Positions 41,210-52,313 of a DNA stretch of 64,000 bases are shown here, piece after piece (position 1 is the stretch's first letter; each line of letters opens with the position of its first letter). Both the position numbers and the translations under genes were made by a program. Where the stretch lies: NCBI RefSeq assembly GCF_000497575.1, contig NZ_APJI01000013.1, forward strand, positions 418,212 to 482,211. The letters run 5' to 3'. Below the pieces are notes generated by a model, which saw only the letters and a list, made by a program, of their open reading frames with translations, was not told the DNA's origin and did no database searches. The DNA comes from Afipia sp. OHSU_II-C1. Its GTDB lineage: Bacteria; Pseudomonadota; Alphaproteobacteria; Rhizobiales; Xanthobacteraceae.

Positions 41210-42355
41210 ATGACGGAAACGGCCAGCACGCAGGCAAAACCGGCGATCGCCTCGCTCACCGGCATCCGTGCGCTGGCCGCGTTCCTCGTGCTGTTCCTGC
41301 ACGCGGACCAGAACATTCCTATCGGCCTCTCGCATATCGGCGCGGTGTCGCGGGGTTATCTCGGTGTCGACCTGTTTTTCCTGCTGTCGGGTTTCATTCT
41401 GACCTATGTCTATTTCGACAGCATGGAGCGGCCCACGGGGCGCAAGTTTGCGATCTTCATGTGGCATCGTTTCATCCGGCTGTATCCGGTGCACATCGCG
41501 GTGCTGGCAGCGCTGGTGATCATCGTGTTAAGCGCCGGGCGGCTCGGTTTGAATCTCCGGTCGCCGGAAGCCTTCACGTTTGGCGCGCTGCCGTGGCAGC
41601 TCTTGCTGGTGCACGCCTGGGGCGTGACCGATCAGATGAGCTGGAATGTGCCGTCATGGTCGATCAGCGCCGAGTGGTTCGCTTATCTCTGTTTCCCGCT
41701 GGTTGCTTATGGCCTCGGCCGAGTCCGGGATCCGCGGATGTTGCTGGTGATTGCGGTTGCAAGTCTCGGCGCTGCGGCGCTGATCTTCTCGCTGGCCGGG
41801 TGGGGACTCTCCGGCGCATGGATCGCACCGTCGGCACTGGTGCGGATTGCCGGATCGTTCGTCTGCGGCGCGGCTCTGTGCCGTTATGCGGTGTTGCGCC
41901 GTAAGCTTGAAAGCAGGTCTGCTCTTAACGACGCGGCAGCAATGATGGCGATCGCTGCGTTTCTGGTCCTGCCGTCATTCGGCGTGCCGGATTTCGCGCT
42001 GATCGCACTGCTTGCGGTGTTCATCGCGGCGCTTGCGATGTCGAGCGGCGTCACCGCGCGGCTGTTCTCACTGGCGCCGATGGTCTGGCTCGGCGAGATT
42101 TCATACTCGCTCTATATGGTGCATTTTCCGGTGCTGCGGGCGCTCGGCATCGTCTTCAAGCCGGAGCGGCTCGCGGCCATGGGGCCGATGACTGCCATCG
42201 CGGTTTATGCTTTCGCGATCTGTGTCTGTGTGGCCGCTGCGGCAGTGCTGTATTATCTGGTCGAGCGGCCGCTTCGCGTCAGGCTTCGCAATGTCATCGG
42301 CGAAATGCCGCGCGGCGCTGCGACGGCGTCTGCCATCGCAGCGAAATCAGCGTAG
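41210..42355 (+). CDS. Membrane acyltransferase family 3 protein
   Basis: 381 residues with about ten membrane helices. TGIRALAAFLVLFLHADQN carries the conserved Arg/His pair of the family and GYLGVDLFFLLSGFILTY the next signature; the end YYLVERPLRVRLR is also typical. These proteins move acyl groups, such as acetyl, onto sugars or lipids at the inner membrane. Start ATG 41210, 5 bases after the amidase stop, so the two genes are coupled. Confidence 0.9.
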   Translation: MTETASTQAKPAIASLTGIRALAAFLVLFLHADQNIPIGLSHIGAVSRGYLGVDLFFLLSGFILTYVYFDSMERPTGRKFAIFMWHRFIRLYPVHIAVLAALVIIVLSAGRLGLNLRSPEAFTFGALPWQLLLVHAWGVTDQMSWNVPSWSISAEWFAYLCFPLVAYGLGRVRDPRMLLVIAVASLGAAALIFSLAGWGLSGAWIAPSALVRIAGSFVCGAALCRYAVLRRKLESRSALNDAAAMMAIAAFLVLPSFGVPDFALIALLAVFIAALAMSSGVTARLFSLAPMVWLGEISYSLYMVHFPVLRALGIVFKPERLAAMGPMTAIAVYAFAICVCVAAAAVLYYLVERPLRVRLRNVIGEMPRGAATASAIAAKSA

Positions 42356-42361
42356 GGAGAT

Positions 42362-43051
42362 TCAGCCGATCGCGACTTTCAGCGTGCCGATGCCGTCGAT
42401 GCCGCATTCGATCTTGTCGCCGGGCTGGAGCGCAGCGACTCCGGCGGGGGTGCCGGTCAGGATGATGTCGCCCGCGCCGAGCGAGACCTGCAGCGAGAGC
42501 TTGCCGATGATCTCCGCGACGTTCCAGATCATCTCGGAGAGATCGCCCTTCTGCTTCTCGGTGCCGTTGACCGAGAGCCAGATCTTGCCCTTCACAGGAT
42601 GGCCGATCTCGGCGGCGGGGCGCAGGGCCCCGCATGGCGCGGAGAAATCAAACGACTTGCCGATCTCCCAGGGCTGTTCCTTCTTGCGCGACGCCATCTG
42701 CAGGTCGCGGCGGGTCAGGTCGATGCCGACGCCGTAGCCGTAGACGTGATCGAGCGCCTTGGCCGGATCGATGTTGGCGCCGCCGCTCTTCAGCGCAATG
42801 ACCAGCTCGACCTCGTGCTGGAAATCCTTCGTCAGCGACGGGTAGGGGATCGTGGCGCCGTCACCCGTCACCATGTCGGCGTGCTTGGCGAAAAAGAATG
42901 GCGGCTGGCGCTCGTCGTTGCCCATCTCGCGGATGTGCTCGAGATAGTTGCGGCCTACGCACCAGATGCGGCGTACCGGGAAGGATTTCGATTCACCGGC
43001 GACAGGAATGGACGGTTGCGTGAGTGCGGGAATGACGAAGCTGGCGCTCAT
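42362..43051 (-). CDS. Fumarylacetoacetate hydrolase family protein
   Basis: 229 residues, short FAHD1-like form. RRIWCVGRNYLEHIREMG starts the fold, the metal ligands are in FQHEVELVIAL and GYGVGIDLTRRD, and ILTGTPAGVAALQPGD ends it. Family members hydrolyse acylpyruvates or decarboxylate oxaloacetate using Mg. It converges on the acyltransferase gene (6 bases apart) and follows the MsbA-like gene by 45 bases. Confidence 0.92.
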   Translation of the reverse strand: MSASFVIPALTQPSIPVAGESKSFPVRRIWCVGRNYLEHIREMGNDERQPPFFFAKHADMVTGDGATIPYPSLTKDFQHEVELVIALKSGGANIDPAKALDHVYGYGVGIDLTRRDLQMASRKKEQPWEIGKSFDFSAPCGALRPAAEIGHPVKGKIWLSVNGTEKQKGDLSEMIWNVAEIIGKLSLQVSLGAGDIILTGTPAGVAALQPGDKIECGIDGIGTLKVAIG

Positions 43052-43096
43052 GGGGATTCCGGTGTCTGGGAGGGCAACGAGGCGGGAGAGGCGACC

Positions 43097-44899
<1,803 letters not shown>

Positions 44900-45018
44900 C
44901 CGCGTTCCATTGACGGCCGGCGCAACCTGCGCCCCGTCAGGGTTTCTGCGATGTCCGTCTCTTGCCCGCTATGGACCGGATTTTCAAGCGAAATCAGGGC
45001 TTTTTGGTCAATTCTACA

Positions 45019-46032
45019 CTATGCCGAAACCGCCTGCCGGCCGTCCCGGAGCCGGTCCGCCAGCAGCTTTTCCTCCCATGCGAGCGCATGGCGGGCGATG
45101 GTGTCGAGATTGTCGTATTGCGGCGTCCAGTTCAGCGTGGCTCGAATGCGCGCCGTGTCCGCGATCATGGTCATGATGTCGCCGGGCCGGCGGTCGGCGT
45201 ACTGAACCGCGAAGTTGCGGCCGGACGCGCGGCGGACTGCTTCAATAGTTTCAAGCACGGAATAACCGCGGCCGTAGCCGCAATTCAGGGTCGCCGAAGG
45301 GCCGCCGCCTTCGAGATAGCCGAGCGCCGCACAATGCGCCTGCGCCAGATCACTGACGTGGATGAAGTCGCGGATGCAGCTTCCATCGACCGTCGGATAG
45401 TCGGTCCCGAACACGTCGATCTTGGCGCGCTGGCCGGTCGCCGCTTCAACGGCGATCTTCAGGAGGTGGGTCGCACCGACCGTCGCGAGACCGATCCGGG
45501 CTTCCGGGTCAGCGCCGGCGACGTTGAAATAGCGCAGCACAACGTAATGCATCCCGTGGGCGGAGGCGACGTCGTGCAGCATGATTTCGGTCATCAGCTT
45601 CGATGAGCCGTAGGGCGACAGCGGGCGTGTCGGCGCTTCTTCGGCCACGGGCATCTGCTCCGGATTGCCGTAAACCGCGGCTGTCGATGAGAAGATGAAG
45701 CGGCTGATGTTGCATTTGACCGCGGCGTTCAGAAGGTTGCGCGTGGTCATCGTGTTGTTGCGGTAATAGCCGAGCGGGTCGCGCATCGAATCCGGCACGA
45801 CCACCGAGCCTGCGAAATGGATGATCGAACTGACGTTGTGCGCAGCGATCACGCCCTCGACGAGATTCTCGTCCGCGACGTCGCCGATGAACAGGGGCAC
45901 GCCTTCGGGGAGGAACTGCGAGAAACCGGTCGAGAGATTGTCGACCACGACAACGCTTTCGCCTGCATCGACCAGCGCACGAACCGTGTGGCTGCCGATG
46001 TAACCTGCGCCTCCGGTGACCAAGACTGTCAT
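45019..46032 (-). CDS. galE: UDP-glucose 4-epimerase
   Basis: 337 residues from ATG 46032. NAD motif VTGGAGYIGSHTV is at residues 4-16, the catalytic Ser/Tyr/Lys lie in FSSTAAVYGNP and YGSSKLM, and LRYFNVAGADPEARIG and GRGYSVLETI are typical of GalE. It interconverts UDP-glucose and UDP-galactose for LPS or exopolysaccharide. A longer frame adds 83 residues upstream with no family similarity. It is divergent from waaC. Confidence 0.94.
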   Translation of the reverse strand: MTVLVTGGAGYIGSHTVRALVDAGESVVVVDNLSTGFSQFLPEGVPLFIGDVADENLVEGVIAAHNVSSIIHFAGSVVVPDSMRDPLGYYRNNTMTTRNLLNAAVKCNISRFIFSSTAAVYGNPEQMPVAEEAPTRPLSPYGSSKLMTEIMLHDVASAHGMHYVVLRYFNVAGADPEARIGLATVGATHLLKIAVEAATGQRAKIDVFGTDYPTVDGSCIRDFIHVSDLAQAHCAALGYLEGGGPSATLNCGYGRGYSVLETIEAVRRASGRNFAVQYADRRPGDIMTMIADTARIRATLNWTPQYDNLDTIARHALAWEEKLLADRLRDGRQAVSA

Positions 46033-46258
46033 GGCATTCCAATCCGCATTGCTTCCGCGCCTGTCTCGCGCGCCATATCTTTTCGTGACCTGGCGCGGAA
46101 TGTGAAGCGAACTTGTTGCCGGAAGCTTGCAGAGAAACGATGGAAATGGGGTATAAGGCCGGACTTTCTCGGGAAATCCCTTGGATTTTCCCTCAGGAAC
46201 GCGGTTTATGGTTTCCAAAACGTAACGCGCATTCAAGAGTTCAAGGCCCATCACGCCG

Positions 46259-47209
46259 ATGCACGGTATTCTGTTCATCAAGACATCGTCGCTCGGCGAC
46301 GTGGTGCATCACATGCCGGCGGTGACGGACACGCGGCGGCGCTACCCAAATGCGCAACTGACATGGGTGGTTGAGGAGGCATTCGCCCCGCTCGCGCGGC
46401 TTCATCCTGCGGTCAGCGAAGTGATCCCGGTCTCCACGCGGCGCTGGCGTTCCCAGTTGCTTCGCGGTGAGACCTGGAGCGAGATTTCCGCGTTCAAGGC
46501 AAAGCTCAAAGCGGTCAAGGCCGAGAAGGTGATCGATACGCAGGGCCTGATCCGCTCTGCATTGATCGCGCGCACGGCATCGGGCGAGCGCCATGGCTAC
46601 GATGCATCGAGCATCAAGGAGCCGGCGGCGTCGTGGTTCTATGACGTCAAGCACGCCGTCGCGCGCGATCAGCATGCGGTGACGCGCAACAGAGCGCTCA
46701 CCGGATTGAGCCTCGGTTATTCGCCGGATGCTGCGATCGACTACGGGCTGGTCAAGCCACCGAGGGGCAACGCAGCGCCTTATGCGGTGCTGCTGCATGG
46801 AACATCGCGTGCCGCGAAGGAGTGGCGCGAAGTTGACTGGATCGGCACTGGCAAGTGGCTGCGCGGGCAGGGCATCGATGTCGTGCTGCCGTGGGGCAAC
46901 GAGGCGGAACGCCTGCGTTGTGCTCGGCTGGCCGCCGCCATCCCCGGCAGCCGCATCCTCGATCGCCAGCCGCTCGATGTGACAGCAAAGGTGATCGCGA
47001 ATGCAGCGCTCGTTATCGGTGTCGATACCGGATTGCTGCATCTTGCTGCGGCTTACAGCGTTCCGCTGATCGCGGTGTTCCTCGCGACCGATCCCGGCTT
47101 GACCGGCCCCGTCGGCAACGGATCGATTACGGTCGTGGGCGGGAAAAACGTCTATCCGTCGTTCGAGCGCGTCATTGAAGCCGCGCAGAGATTGCCGCTC
47201 ACACCTTAA
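46259..47209 (+). CDS. waaC: LPS heptosyltransferase I
   Basis: 316 residues, GT9 family. The start ILFIKTSSLGDVVHHMPAVTD is the heptosyltransferase signature, with the catalytic Asp in SSLGDVVH. The ADP-heptose-binding region reads HGTSRAAKEWREVDW and VIGVDTGLLHLAAA. It adds the first L,D-heptose to Kdo of the inner core at the inner face of the membrane. It converges with gmhB so closely that one TTAA (47206-47209) supplies both stop codons. Confidence 0.92.
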   Translation: MHGILFIKTSSLGDVVHHMPAVTDTRRRYPNAQLTWVVEEAFAPLARLHPAVSEVIPVSTRRWRSQLLRGETWSEISAFKAKLKAVKAEKVIDTQGLIRSALIARTASGERHGYDASSIKEPAASWFYDVKHAVARDQHAVTRNRALTGLSLGYSPDAAIDYGLVKPPRGNAAPYAVLLHGTSRAAKEWREVDWIGTGKWLRGQGIDVVLPWGNEAERLRCARLAAAIPGSRILDRQPLDVTAKVIANAALVIGVDTGLLHLAAAYSVPLIAVFLATDPGLTGPVGNGSITVVGGKNVYPSFERVIEAAQRLPLTP

Positions 47210-47736
47210 GCGGTTTGCTTCGCCAGAACGTCGTCAATGAAGTCCGACAGGTTGTCGCCGTTGTACAGGTAGCCCTTGATGCCCGCGGCAGTGCCCGCAT
47301 CGAGGTCGCGCTGCTTGTCGCCAACGACGAAGCTGCGGTCCTTGGCCACCGGCCAGTGCTTCATGAGATCGAGGATCATGCCGGCCTGAGGCTTCCGCCA
47401 GTTGCACTCGCGCGTGTAGCGGGGGACGACGCCATCGGGATGATGCGGGCAGTAGCGAAAATCGTCGATCCGTGCGCCGTCACGCATAAGTTCGCCGCGC
47501 ATCCAGTTGTGCAGCGTGCGCACATCGTCCTCTGAAAAAAAGCCGCGTGCGACGCCGGACTGGTTAGTAAAGACGAAGACGTAATAACCCGCGTCATTCA
47601 GCTTTCTGATCGCGTCCGTGACTCCCGGCATCCACCGGAGTCTGTCGCGGGTGCCGACATAGGCGTCGTCAAGATTGATGACGCCATCACGGTCGAGAAA
47701 CGCAGCAGGTTTCGATATCGCGCCGCCCGCCGTCAT
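47206..47736 (-). CDS. gmhB: D-glycero-D-manno-heptose 1,7-bisphosphate 7-phosphatase
   Basis: 176 residues of the HAD superfamily: DRDGVIN (nucleophile loop), FTNQSGVARG, the zinc-binding set in CPHHPDGVVPRYTRECNWRKP region (Cys, His, Cys) and VVGDKQRDLDAG. The order matches GmhB, which removes the C7 phosphate in ADP-heptose synthesis. ATG 47736 overlaps the gmhA stop (ATGA), so the two are coupled. A much longer open frame joins it to an out-of-frame part of gmhA; that extension is false. Confidence 0.94.
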   Translation of the reverse strand: MTAGGAISKPAAFLDRDGVINLDDAYVGTRDRLRWMPGVTDAIRKLNDAGYYVFVFTNQSGVARGFFSEDDVRTLHNWMRGELMRDGARIDDFRYCPHHPDGVVPRYTRECNWRKPQAGMILDLMKHWPVAKDRSFVVGDKQRDLDAGTAAGIKGYLYNGDNLSDFIDDVLAKQTA

Positions 47737-48326
47737 TTTGTCTTTGTCGTGCTGATCAGCGCTTGCTCGACCTCGTCGCAGATCGCATGCATCGCCATCA
47801 TGTGGATCTGCTGGATCACGGGCGTATCGTCGGTGGGCGAAACGAACAGATGATCGCAGGACGCGCGCATGACTTCGCCCTTGGTGCCGGTGAAGCCGAT
47901 AGTGGTGACGCCGAGATCGCGTGCGACCTTGAGCGCGGCAAGGATGTTCGGCGAGCGGCCGGATGTCGTGAGCGCAAACAAAACATCGCCGCGACGGGCG
48001 AGCCCCTGAACCTGCCGGGCAAACACCTGCTCGAAACCATAGTCGTTGGCGATCGCCGTCAACGCCGAAGTATCTGTCGTCAAGGCGATTGCCGCCCAGC
48101 CGGGCCGTTCCTCCTTGTAGCGGCCGACAATCTCCGCGGCGATGTGCTGCGCATCCGCTGCGCTGCCGCCGTTGCCGATCAGCAGCAGCTTGTTGCCGGC
48201 TTTCAACGCATCCGCGACTGTGCGCGCAATGGTGTGCGTTGTCGCGCGCAGGTCCGCGCTCTGCACGGCCTTGCTGAGGCCGTCGAGCGAACTCTGGAAA
48301 TGGGCCGCGATCCGGTCCTGGCTCAC
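47733..48326 (-). CDS. gmhA: Phosphoheptose isomerase
   Basis: 197 residues, SIS domain. LLIGNGGSAADAQHIAAEIVGRY, FALTTSGRSPNILAAL and the C-terminal zinc-binding His/Glu in QQIHMMAMHAICDEVE are characteristic of GmhA. It converts sedoheptulose 7-phosphate to heptose 7-phosphate, the first step to ADP-heptose. It starts with GTG 48326 and is coupled to gmhB. It lies 78 bases after waaF on the same strand. Confidence 0.95.
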   Translation of the reverse strand: MSQDRIAAHFQSSLDGLSKAVQSADLRATTHTIARTVADALKAGNKLLLIGNGGSAADAQHIAAEIVGRYKEERPGWAAIALTTDTSALTAIANDYGFEQVFARQVQGLARRGDVLFALTTSGRSPNILAALKVARDLGVTTIGFTGTKGEVMRASCDHLFVSPTDDTPVIQQIHMMAMHAICDEVEQALISTTKTK

Positions 48327-48404
48327 ATGTCACCGCGTCGTTTGAAATTGGCGTCAGTGGTAGTCACAGCGCGATAACGGCGCAAGTGCGGCCGGTTATC
48401 GAGA

Positions 48405-49466
48405 TTAACGGGCTTCGGCGATCACGCGCTGCGCGGTCTCCACCACCTGCGAGGCCGGTATGTCGCGCATGCAGTGATGATCGTTCTGGGTGCAGACCGG
48501 CTTGTGACAGGGCTGACAGGGCAGGTCGGTGGCGCGCTTGATCGTCGCCGCGAGGCCGTTCAGCGGCGCCCAGTGATAGGGGCTGGTCGGGCCGAAAATC
48601 CCGATCGCCGGGGTGCCGATCGCGGCGGCGATGTGCATCAGGCCGGAGTCATTCGAGATCACGGTTTTCGCCGCCGCCATCGCCATGATGCCGTTGCGCA
48701 GATCGGTCCCGGTGAGATCGCGCACCCGAGGTCCTGCGAAATTCACAATATCGGTCGCAATGGCTTTTTCGCCCGGTCCGCCGACCACCCAGACGTCGAG
48801 GCCCTGTTCGGCGAACATCCGCGCCGCTTCTGCGTAGTAGGTCCAGCGTTTTGAGGCGCCGACCGAGCCCGGCGCAAGCGCCACGGCGGCGGTCTGTCCG
48901 AGATTGTTAGCCTGTCGCCAGGCGGTCACTTCCTGCGGTGGGACCACAAGCTGCGGCACCGGCCATTCCTTTGGCAGGGGGGCATCGGCGGGCAGGGCGA
49001 GGGCGGCGTTCTTGTCGATGAAGCGCGGCATGCTGCGCTCGCCCCAGCGCCAGTCGTTGATCAGGCCGAAGCGGACCTCTCCGACCCATCCGGTGCGTTG
49101 GGGGATACCTGCCAGCGTCGGCGCGATGGCGGATTTCCAGGTCCGGGGCATCACCAGCGCGGTGCCGTAACCGGCGGCGCGGAACTGCTCCGCCAGCGCC
49201 CATTGCTTTTTCAGGGCGAGTTGCCCGCGCGGGAGGTCCCAGACGATGCCTTTGCGGACGCCGGGCATGTAGTCGACAAGGGGCGCGCAGAGGCTGGTGA
49301 CCAGCAGATCCACCGGCCGATTGGGCCAGCGCTCCTTGAGCACCCGGACCACCGTATGCCCGCGCACGAAGTCGCCGATCCACATATACGGAACCACCAG
49401 AACCGGGCTGGTTTCCGAGGGATCGGGTGTTACCCCAATATCGCTTAGAAATGAATTTATATTCAT
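48405..49466 (-). CDS. waaF: LPS heptosyltransferase II
   Basis: 353 residues, GT9 family. VLVVPYMWIGDFVRGHTVVRVLKERWPN starts the fold (Asp in IGDFV), LAPGSVGASKRWTYYAEAA and VISNDSGLMHIAAAIGTPAIGIFGPTSP are the ADP-heptose binding parts, and the late Cys-rich PCQPCHKPVCTQNDHHC loop is typical of WaaF. It adds the second heptose to the inner core. It heads the waaF-gmhA-gmhB row on the minus strand. Confidence 0.93.
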   Translation of the reverse strand: MNINSFLSDIGVTPDPSETSPVLVVPYMWIGDFVRGHTVVRVLKERWPNRPVDLLVTSLCAPLVDYMPGVRKGIVWDLPRGQLALKKQWALAEQFRAAGYGTALVMPRTWKSAIAPTLAGIPQRTGWVGEVRFGLINDWRWGERSMPRFIDKNAALALPADAPLPKEWPVPQLVVPPQEVTAWRQANNLGQTAAVALAPGSVGASKRWTYYAEAARMFAEQGLDVWVVGGPGEKAIATDIVNFAGPRVRDLTGTDLRNGIMAMAAAKTVISNDSGLMHIAAAIGTPAIGIFGPTSPYHWAPLNGLAATIKRATDLPCQPCHKPVCTQNDHHCMRDIPASQVVETAQRVIAEAR

Positions 49467-49669
49467 TTATTGAAGGGTTTTAGAGCGCACCGATCCCGGT
49501 CCGGAGAATTGTGGACGATCAGCCGGTTACCGCGTCCCCCGCGCGGCGTCCAGATGCGTTTTCTCCGGCGTAACCTCATTCTCCGCCTTCACCAAGCCCA
49601 TGGACGTGAGTTGCCTGGGGGGCAGGAGTGAGGCAAAGGTGACCCGCGCTAATAGGGCGGGATTCCTTC

Positions 49670-50650
49670 ATGCTGTTGGTGACCGGCGGAGCCGGTTTTA
49701 TCGGATCGAACATCGTCGCCGCCCTCAATGATGCGGGCCGCGCGGACGTGGCCGTGTGCGACTTTCTCGGGTCTGATGGCAAGTGGCGCAATCTCGCCAA
49801 GCGCCAGCTTGCCGACGTGGTTCCGCCAGCGGAACTGATGCAATGGCTGAACGGGCGCAAGCTCGATGCCGTCGTCCATATGGGCGCGATCTCGGAGACC
49901 ACCGCGACCGACGGCGATCTCGTCATCGAAACCAATTTCCGCCTGTCGATGCGCCTGCTGGACTGGTGCACGGCCAACTCTGTCCCGTTCATCTATGCGT
50001 CCTCGGCCGCAACGTACGGCGATGGTGAGCAGGGTTTTCTTGATGATGGCTCCCTGGCCGCACTGAAGAAGCTTCGGCCGATGAATCTGTACGGCTGGAG
50101 CAAGCACCTGTTCGACATGGCATTGGTTGAACGTGTGGCGAAGGGCGGGAAGATGCCGCCGCAGTGGGCAGGCCTCAAGTTCTTCAATGTGTTCGGCCCG
50201 AACGAATATCACAAGGGCACGATGATGAGCGTGCTGGCGCGCCGCTTCGACGACATCAGGTCGGGCCGCGTGGTGCAACTCTTCAAGTCGCATCGCGACG
50301 GCATCGCGGACGGCGACCAGCGGCGGGATTTCATCCATGTCGATGACGTGGTGCGCGTGATCATGTGGCTGCTGGCGACGCCCTCGGTGAACGGCATTTT
50401 CAATGTCGGGACCGGCCATGCGCGCAGCTTCCGGGACCTTATTCTCGCGGCCTATGGCGCGCTCGGGGCCAAGCCGAACATCGAATACATCGACATGCCG
50501 GAACAAATTCGCGGCAGTTATCAGTACTTCACGCAGGCAGAGGTCGATCATCTGCGCGGCGCAGGCTACAATGGCGGCTTCACGGCTCTGGAAGACGCCG
50601 TCGGCAGCTATGTCAGGGATTTTCTCGACCGGCCCGATCGCTACCGCTGA
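49670..50650 (+). CDS. hldD: ADP-L-glycero-D-manno-heptose 6-epimerase
   Basis: 326 residues, extended SDR: VTGGAGFIGSNIVAALND at the N terminus, GAISETTATDGDL, then YASSAATYGDG and YGWSKHLFD with the catalytic Tyr/Lys, and FNVFGPNEYHKGTMMS, a segment specific for HldD. It turns ADP-D,D-heptose into ADP-L,D-heptose, the donor for WaaC/WaaF. It is divergent from waaF and is followed by two inverted hairpin repeats. Confidence 0.95.
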   Translation: MLLVTGGAGFIGSNIVAALNDAGRADVAVCDFLGSDGKWRNLAKRQLADVVPPAELMQWLNGRKLDAVVHMGAISETTATDGDLVIETNFRLSMRLLDWCTANSVPFIYASSAATYGDGEQGFLDDGSLAALKKLRPMNLYGWSKHLFDMALVERVAKGGKMPPQWAGLKFFNVFGPNEYHKGTMMSVLARRFDDIRSGRVVQLFKSHRDGIADGDQRRDFIHVDDVVRVIMWLLATPSVNGIFNVGTGHARSFRDLILAAYGALGAKPNIEYIDMPEQIRGSYQYFTQAEVDHLRGAGYNGGFTALEDAVGSYVRDFLDRPDRYR

Positions 50651-50665
50651 TCGTGTCACAGGGAT

Positions 50666-50741
50666 CTAGTGGTCTGGTTCTGGCATTCGCATCCCGTTGC
50701 AGCGGTTTCTTTTGCGAATGCCAGAACCAAAAGACCACTAG
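50666..50741 (+). repeat. Covarying bulged hairpin repeat, copy C
   Basis: Outer stem CTAGTGGTCT (50666-50675)/AGACCACTAG (50732-50741), perfect 10 bp; inner perfect 16-bp stem 50676-50691 with 50713-50728; loop 50692-50712; a three-A bulge at 50729-50731. The layout is the same as copy A at 34046 but many stem pairs are changed on both sides. It starts 16 bases after the hldD stop. Confidence 0.88.
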
Positions 50742-50754
50742 CAATTAATAGGTA

Positions 50755-50832
50755 TCTAGTGTCCTTTCGAGTCCGACGTTCGCTGCGGAAGGCGCTGCAA
50801 AATAAAGCGAACGTCGGATTCGGGACACTAGA
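50755..50832 (-). repeat. Covarying bulged hairpin repeat, copy D (inverted)
   Basis: Outer stem TCTAGTGTCC (50755-50764)/GGACACTAGA (50823-50832); TTT bulge 50765-50767; inner 17-pair stem 50768-50784 with 50806-50822 with one G-U pair; loop 50785-50805, homologous to the loops of A and B when read on the minus strand. It ends 8 bases before the hldE ATG, so the hldE ribosome site overlaps its edge. Confidence 0.88.
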
Positions 50833-50840
50833 GCGTTCTC

Positions 50841-52313
50841 ATGTTCGATTTTGACGCGCTGTCGCAAGCGATAGTCCGCCAGACAGTGCTCTGCGTCGGC
50901 GACCTGATGCTGGACGAATTCGTCTATGGCGAAGTCTCGCGCATCTCCCCGGAAGCGCCGGCGCCGGTGATCGCGGCCCGGCGCAGCGAGATCAACGTGG
51001 GTGGCGCGGGCAACGTTGCCCGCAATATCGCCTCGCTCGGTGCGAAGTGCATTTTCGTCGGGCTGATCGGCAACGACGTCGCGGGCGAAACGCTGAAGGC
51101 CGAACTGGCCAAGGAAGAACAGATCGAACCTGTTCTGGTGACCGATCCGGCGCGACCGACGACACGCAAGGTGCGCTTTGTCTCGGAGCATTTCTCGACG
51201 CACATGCTGCGGGCGGACTGGGAGCTGTCGGCGCCTGCTTCGGAAGTCACCGAACGCAAGCTGATCGATGCGGTCGTCAGCGCGCTGCCGCGGGCAGACA
51301 TCGTGCTGCTCTCGGACTATGCCAAGGGTGTGCTGACCGCGCGGGTGATCCGCAATGTGATCGACGCCGCACGCAAGCTCGGCAAGCCGGTGATCGTTGA
51401 TCCGAAGAGCGCGAATTTGGCGATCTACCGCGGGGCCACACTGCTGACGCCGAACCGTAAGGAATTTGCCGAGGCGACACGGCGTCGTATCCAGTCCGAT
51501 GCCGATATCGCCGATGCGTCCATCGAAGCGTTGCGCACCGCAGACGCCGAAGCCGTGCTGGTGACCCAGAGCGAAGACGGCATGACGCTGGCGCACCGCG
51601 ATGGCAGTCTGATTCATGTTCCGGCGCAGCCCGCGAAGGTTCGCGACGTGTCGGGCGCCGGTGATACGGTGGCTGCTGTCCTGGCCGTGACGATGGCGGC
51701 AGGAACGGATTGGGACACATCGCTGCGCTGCGCCACTGCCGCGGCTGCGGTGGCCGTCAGCAAGCCGGGCACGGCAACAGTGTCCCTTGCCGAATTGCGG
51801 CGGAAGATTCTGCCGCATGCCTCGCTCGCCGCGGAAGAGAAAATCGCTTCAAGCGCGGCGGACCTCGATGAACATCTTGCCGAGTGGCGCGCGCAGGGAT
51901 TGCGCGTCGGCTTCACCAACGGCTGCTTCGATATTCTTCATCCGGGCCACGTGCGTGTGGTGACGCAGGCGCGCGCAGCATGCGACCGTTTGATTGTTGG
52001 CCTCAACAGCGATGCATCGGTCCGGCGCCTGAAGGGCGCTGAGCGGCCGGTGCAGGATGAGCGGGCCCGCGCCGAAGTGCTTGCGGCGCTCGAGGCGGTC
52101 GATCTGGTCGTGATTTTCGAACAGGACACGCCGCTGGAACTGATTACGCAGATCAAGCCGAGCGTGCTGGTGAAGGGCGGAGATTACACCCGCGAACAGG
52201 TGGTCGGCCACGAGATCGTCACTGCCAACGGCGGTGAGATCGTGCTTGTCGATATCCTGCCGGGGCACAGCACAACCTCGCTGGTCAAACGCGCGCGAGA
52301 AGGCAAGGCATGA
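50841..52313 (+). CDS. hldE: Bifunctional heptose 7-phosphate kinase/heptose 1-phosphate adenylyltransferase
   Basis: 490 residues. Domain 1 (to about 330) is a PfkB-type kinase: [35 protein letters not shown] and [13 protein letters not shown]. Domain 2 is a nucleotidyltransferase: [19 protein letters not shown] with the HxGH motif, then [13 protein letters not shown]. Together they do the C1 phosphorylation and adenylylation steps of ADP-heptose synthesis. Its start lies 8 bases after hairpin repeat D, with no clear ribosome site apart from GAG in that repeat edge. It overlaps the ligase gene by ATGA. Confidence 0.95.
   Translation: MFDFDALSQAIVRQTVLCVGDLMLDEFVYGEVSRISPEAPAPVIAARRSEINVGGAGNVARNIASLGAKCIFVGLIGNDVAGETLKAELAKEEQIEPVLVTDPARPTTRKVRFVSEHFSTHMLRADWELSAPASEVTERKLIDAVVSALPRADIVLLSDYAKGVLTARVIRNVIDAARKLGKPVIVDPKSANLAIYRGATLLTPNRKEFAEATRRRIQSDADIADASIEALRTADAEAVLVTQSEDGMTLAHRDGSLIHVPAQPAKVRDVSGAGDTVAAVLAVTMAAGTDWDTSLRCATAAAAVAVSKPGTATVSLAELRRKILPHASLAAEEKIASSAADLDEHLAEWRAQGLRVGFTNGCFDILHPGHVRVVTQARAACDRLIVGLNSDASVRRLKGAERPVQDERARAEVLAALEAVDLVVIFEQDTPLELITQIKPSVLVKGGDYTREQVVGHEIVTANGGEIVLVDILPGHSTTSLVKRAREGKA

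Noticed and set aside
47206..48333. A 375-residue fused reading of gmhB with upstream sequence
   Set aside because: The upstream part is an out-of-frame reading of gmhA; the ATGA overlap at 47733-47736 marks the real gmhB start.
50654..50677. TGTCACA on the plus strand after hldD, as a second ECF41 promoter
   Set aside because: No CGTC lies 16-17 bases downstream, and the place is the end of hldD followed by the hairpin repeat.
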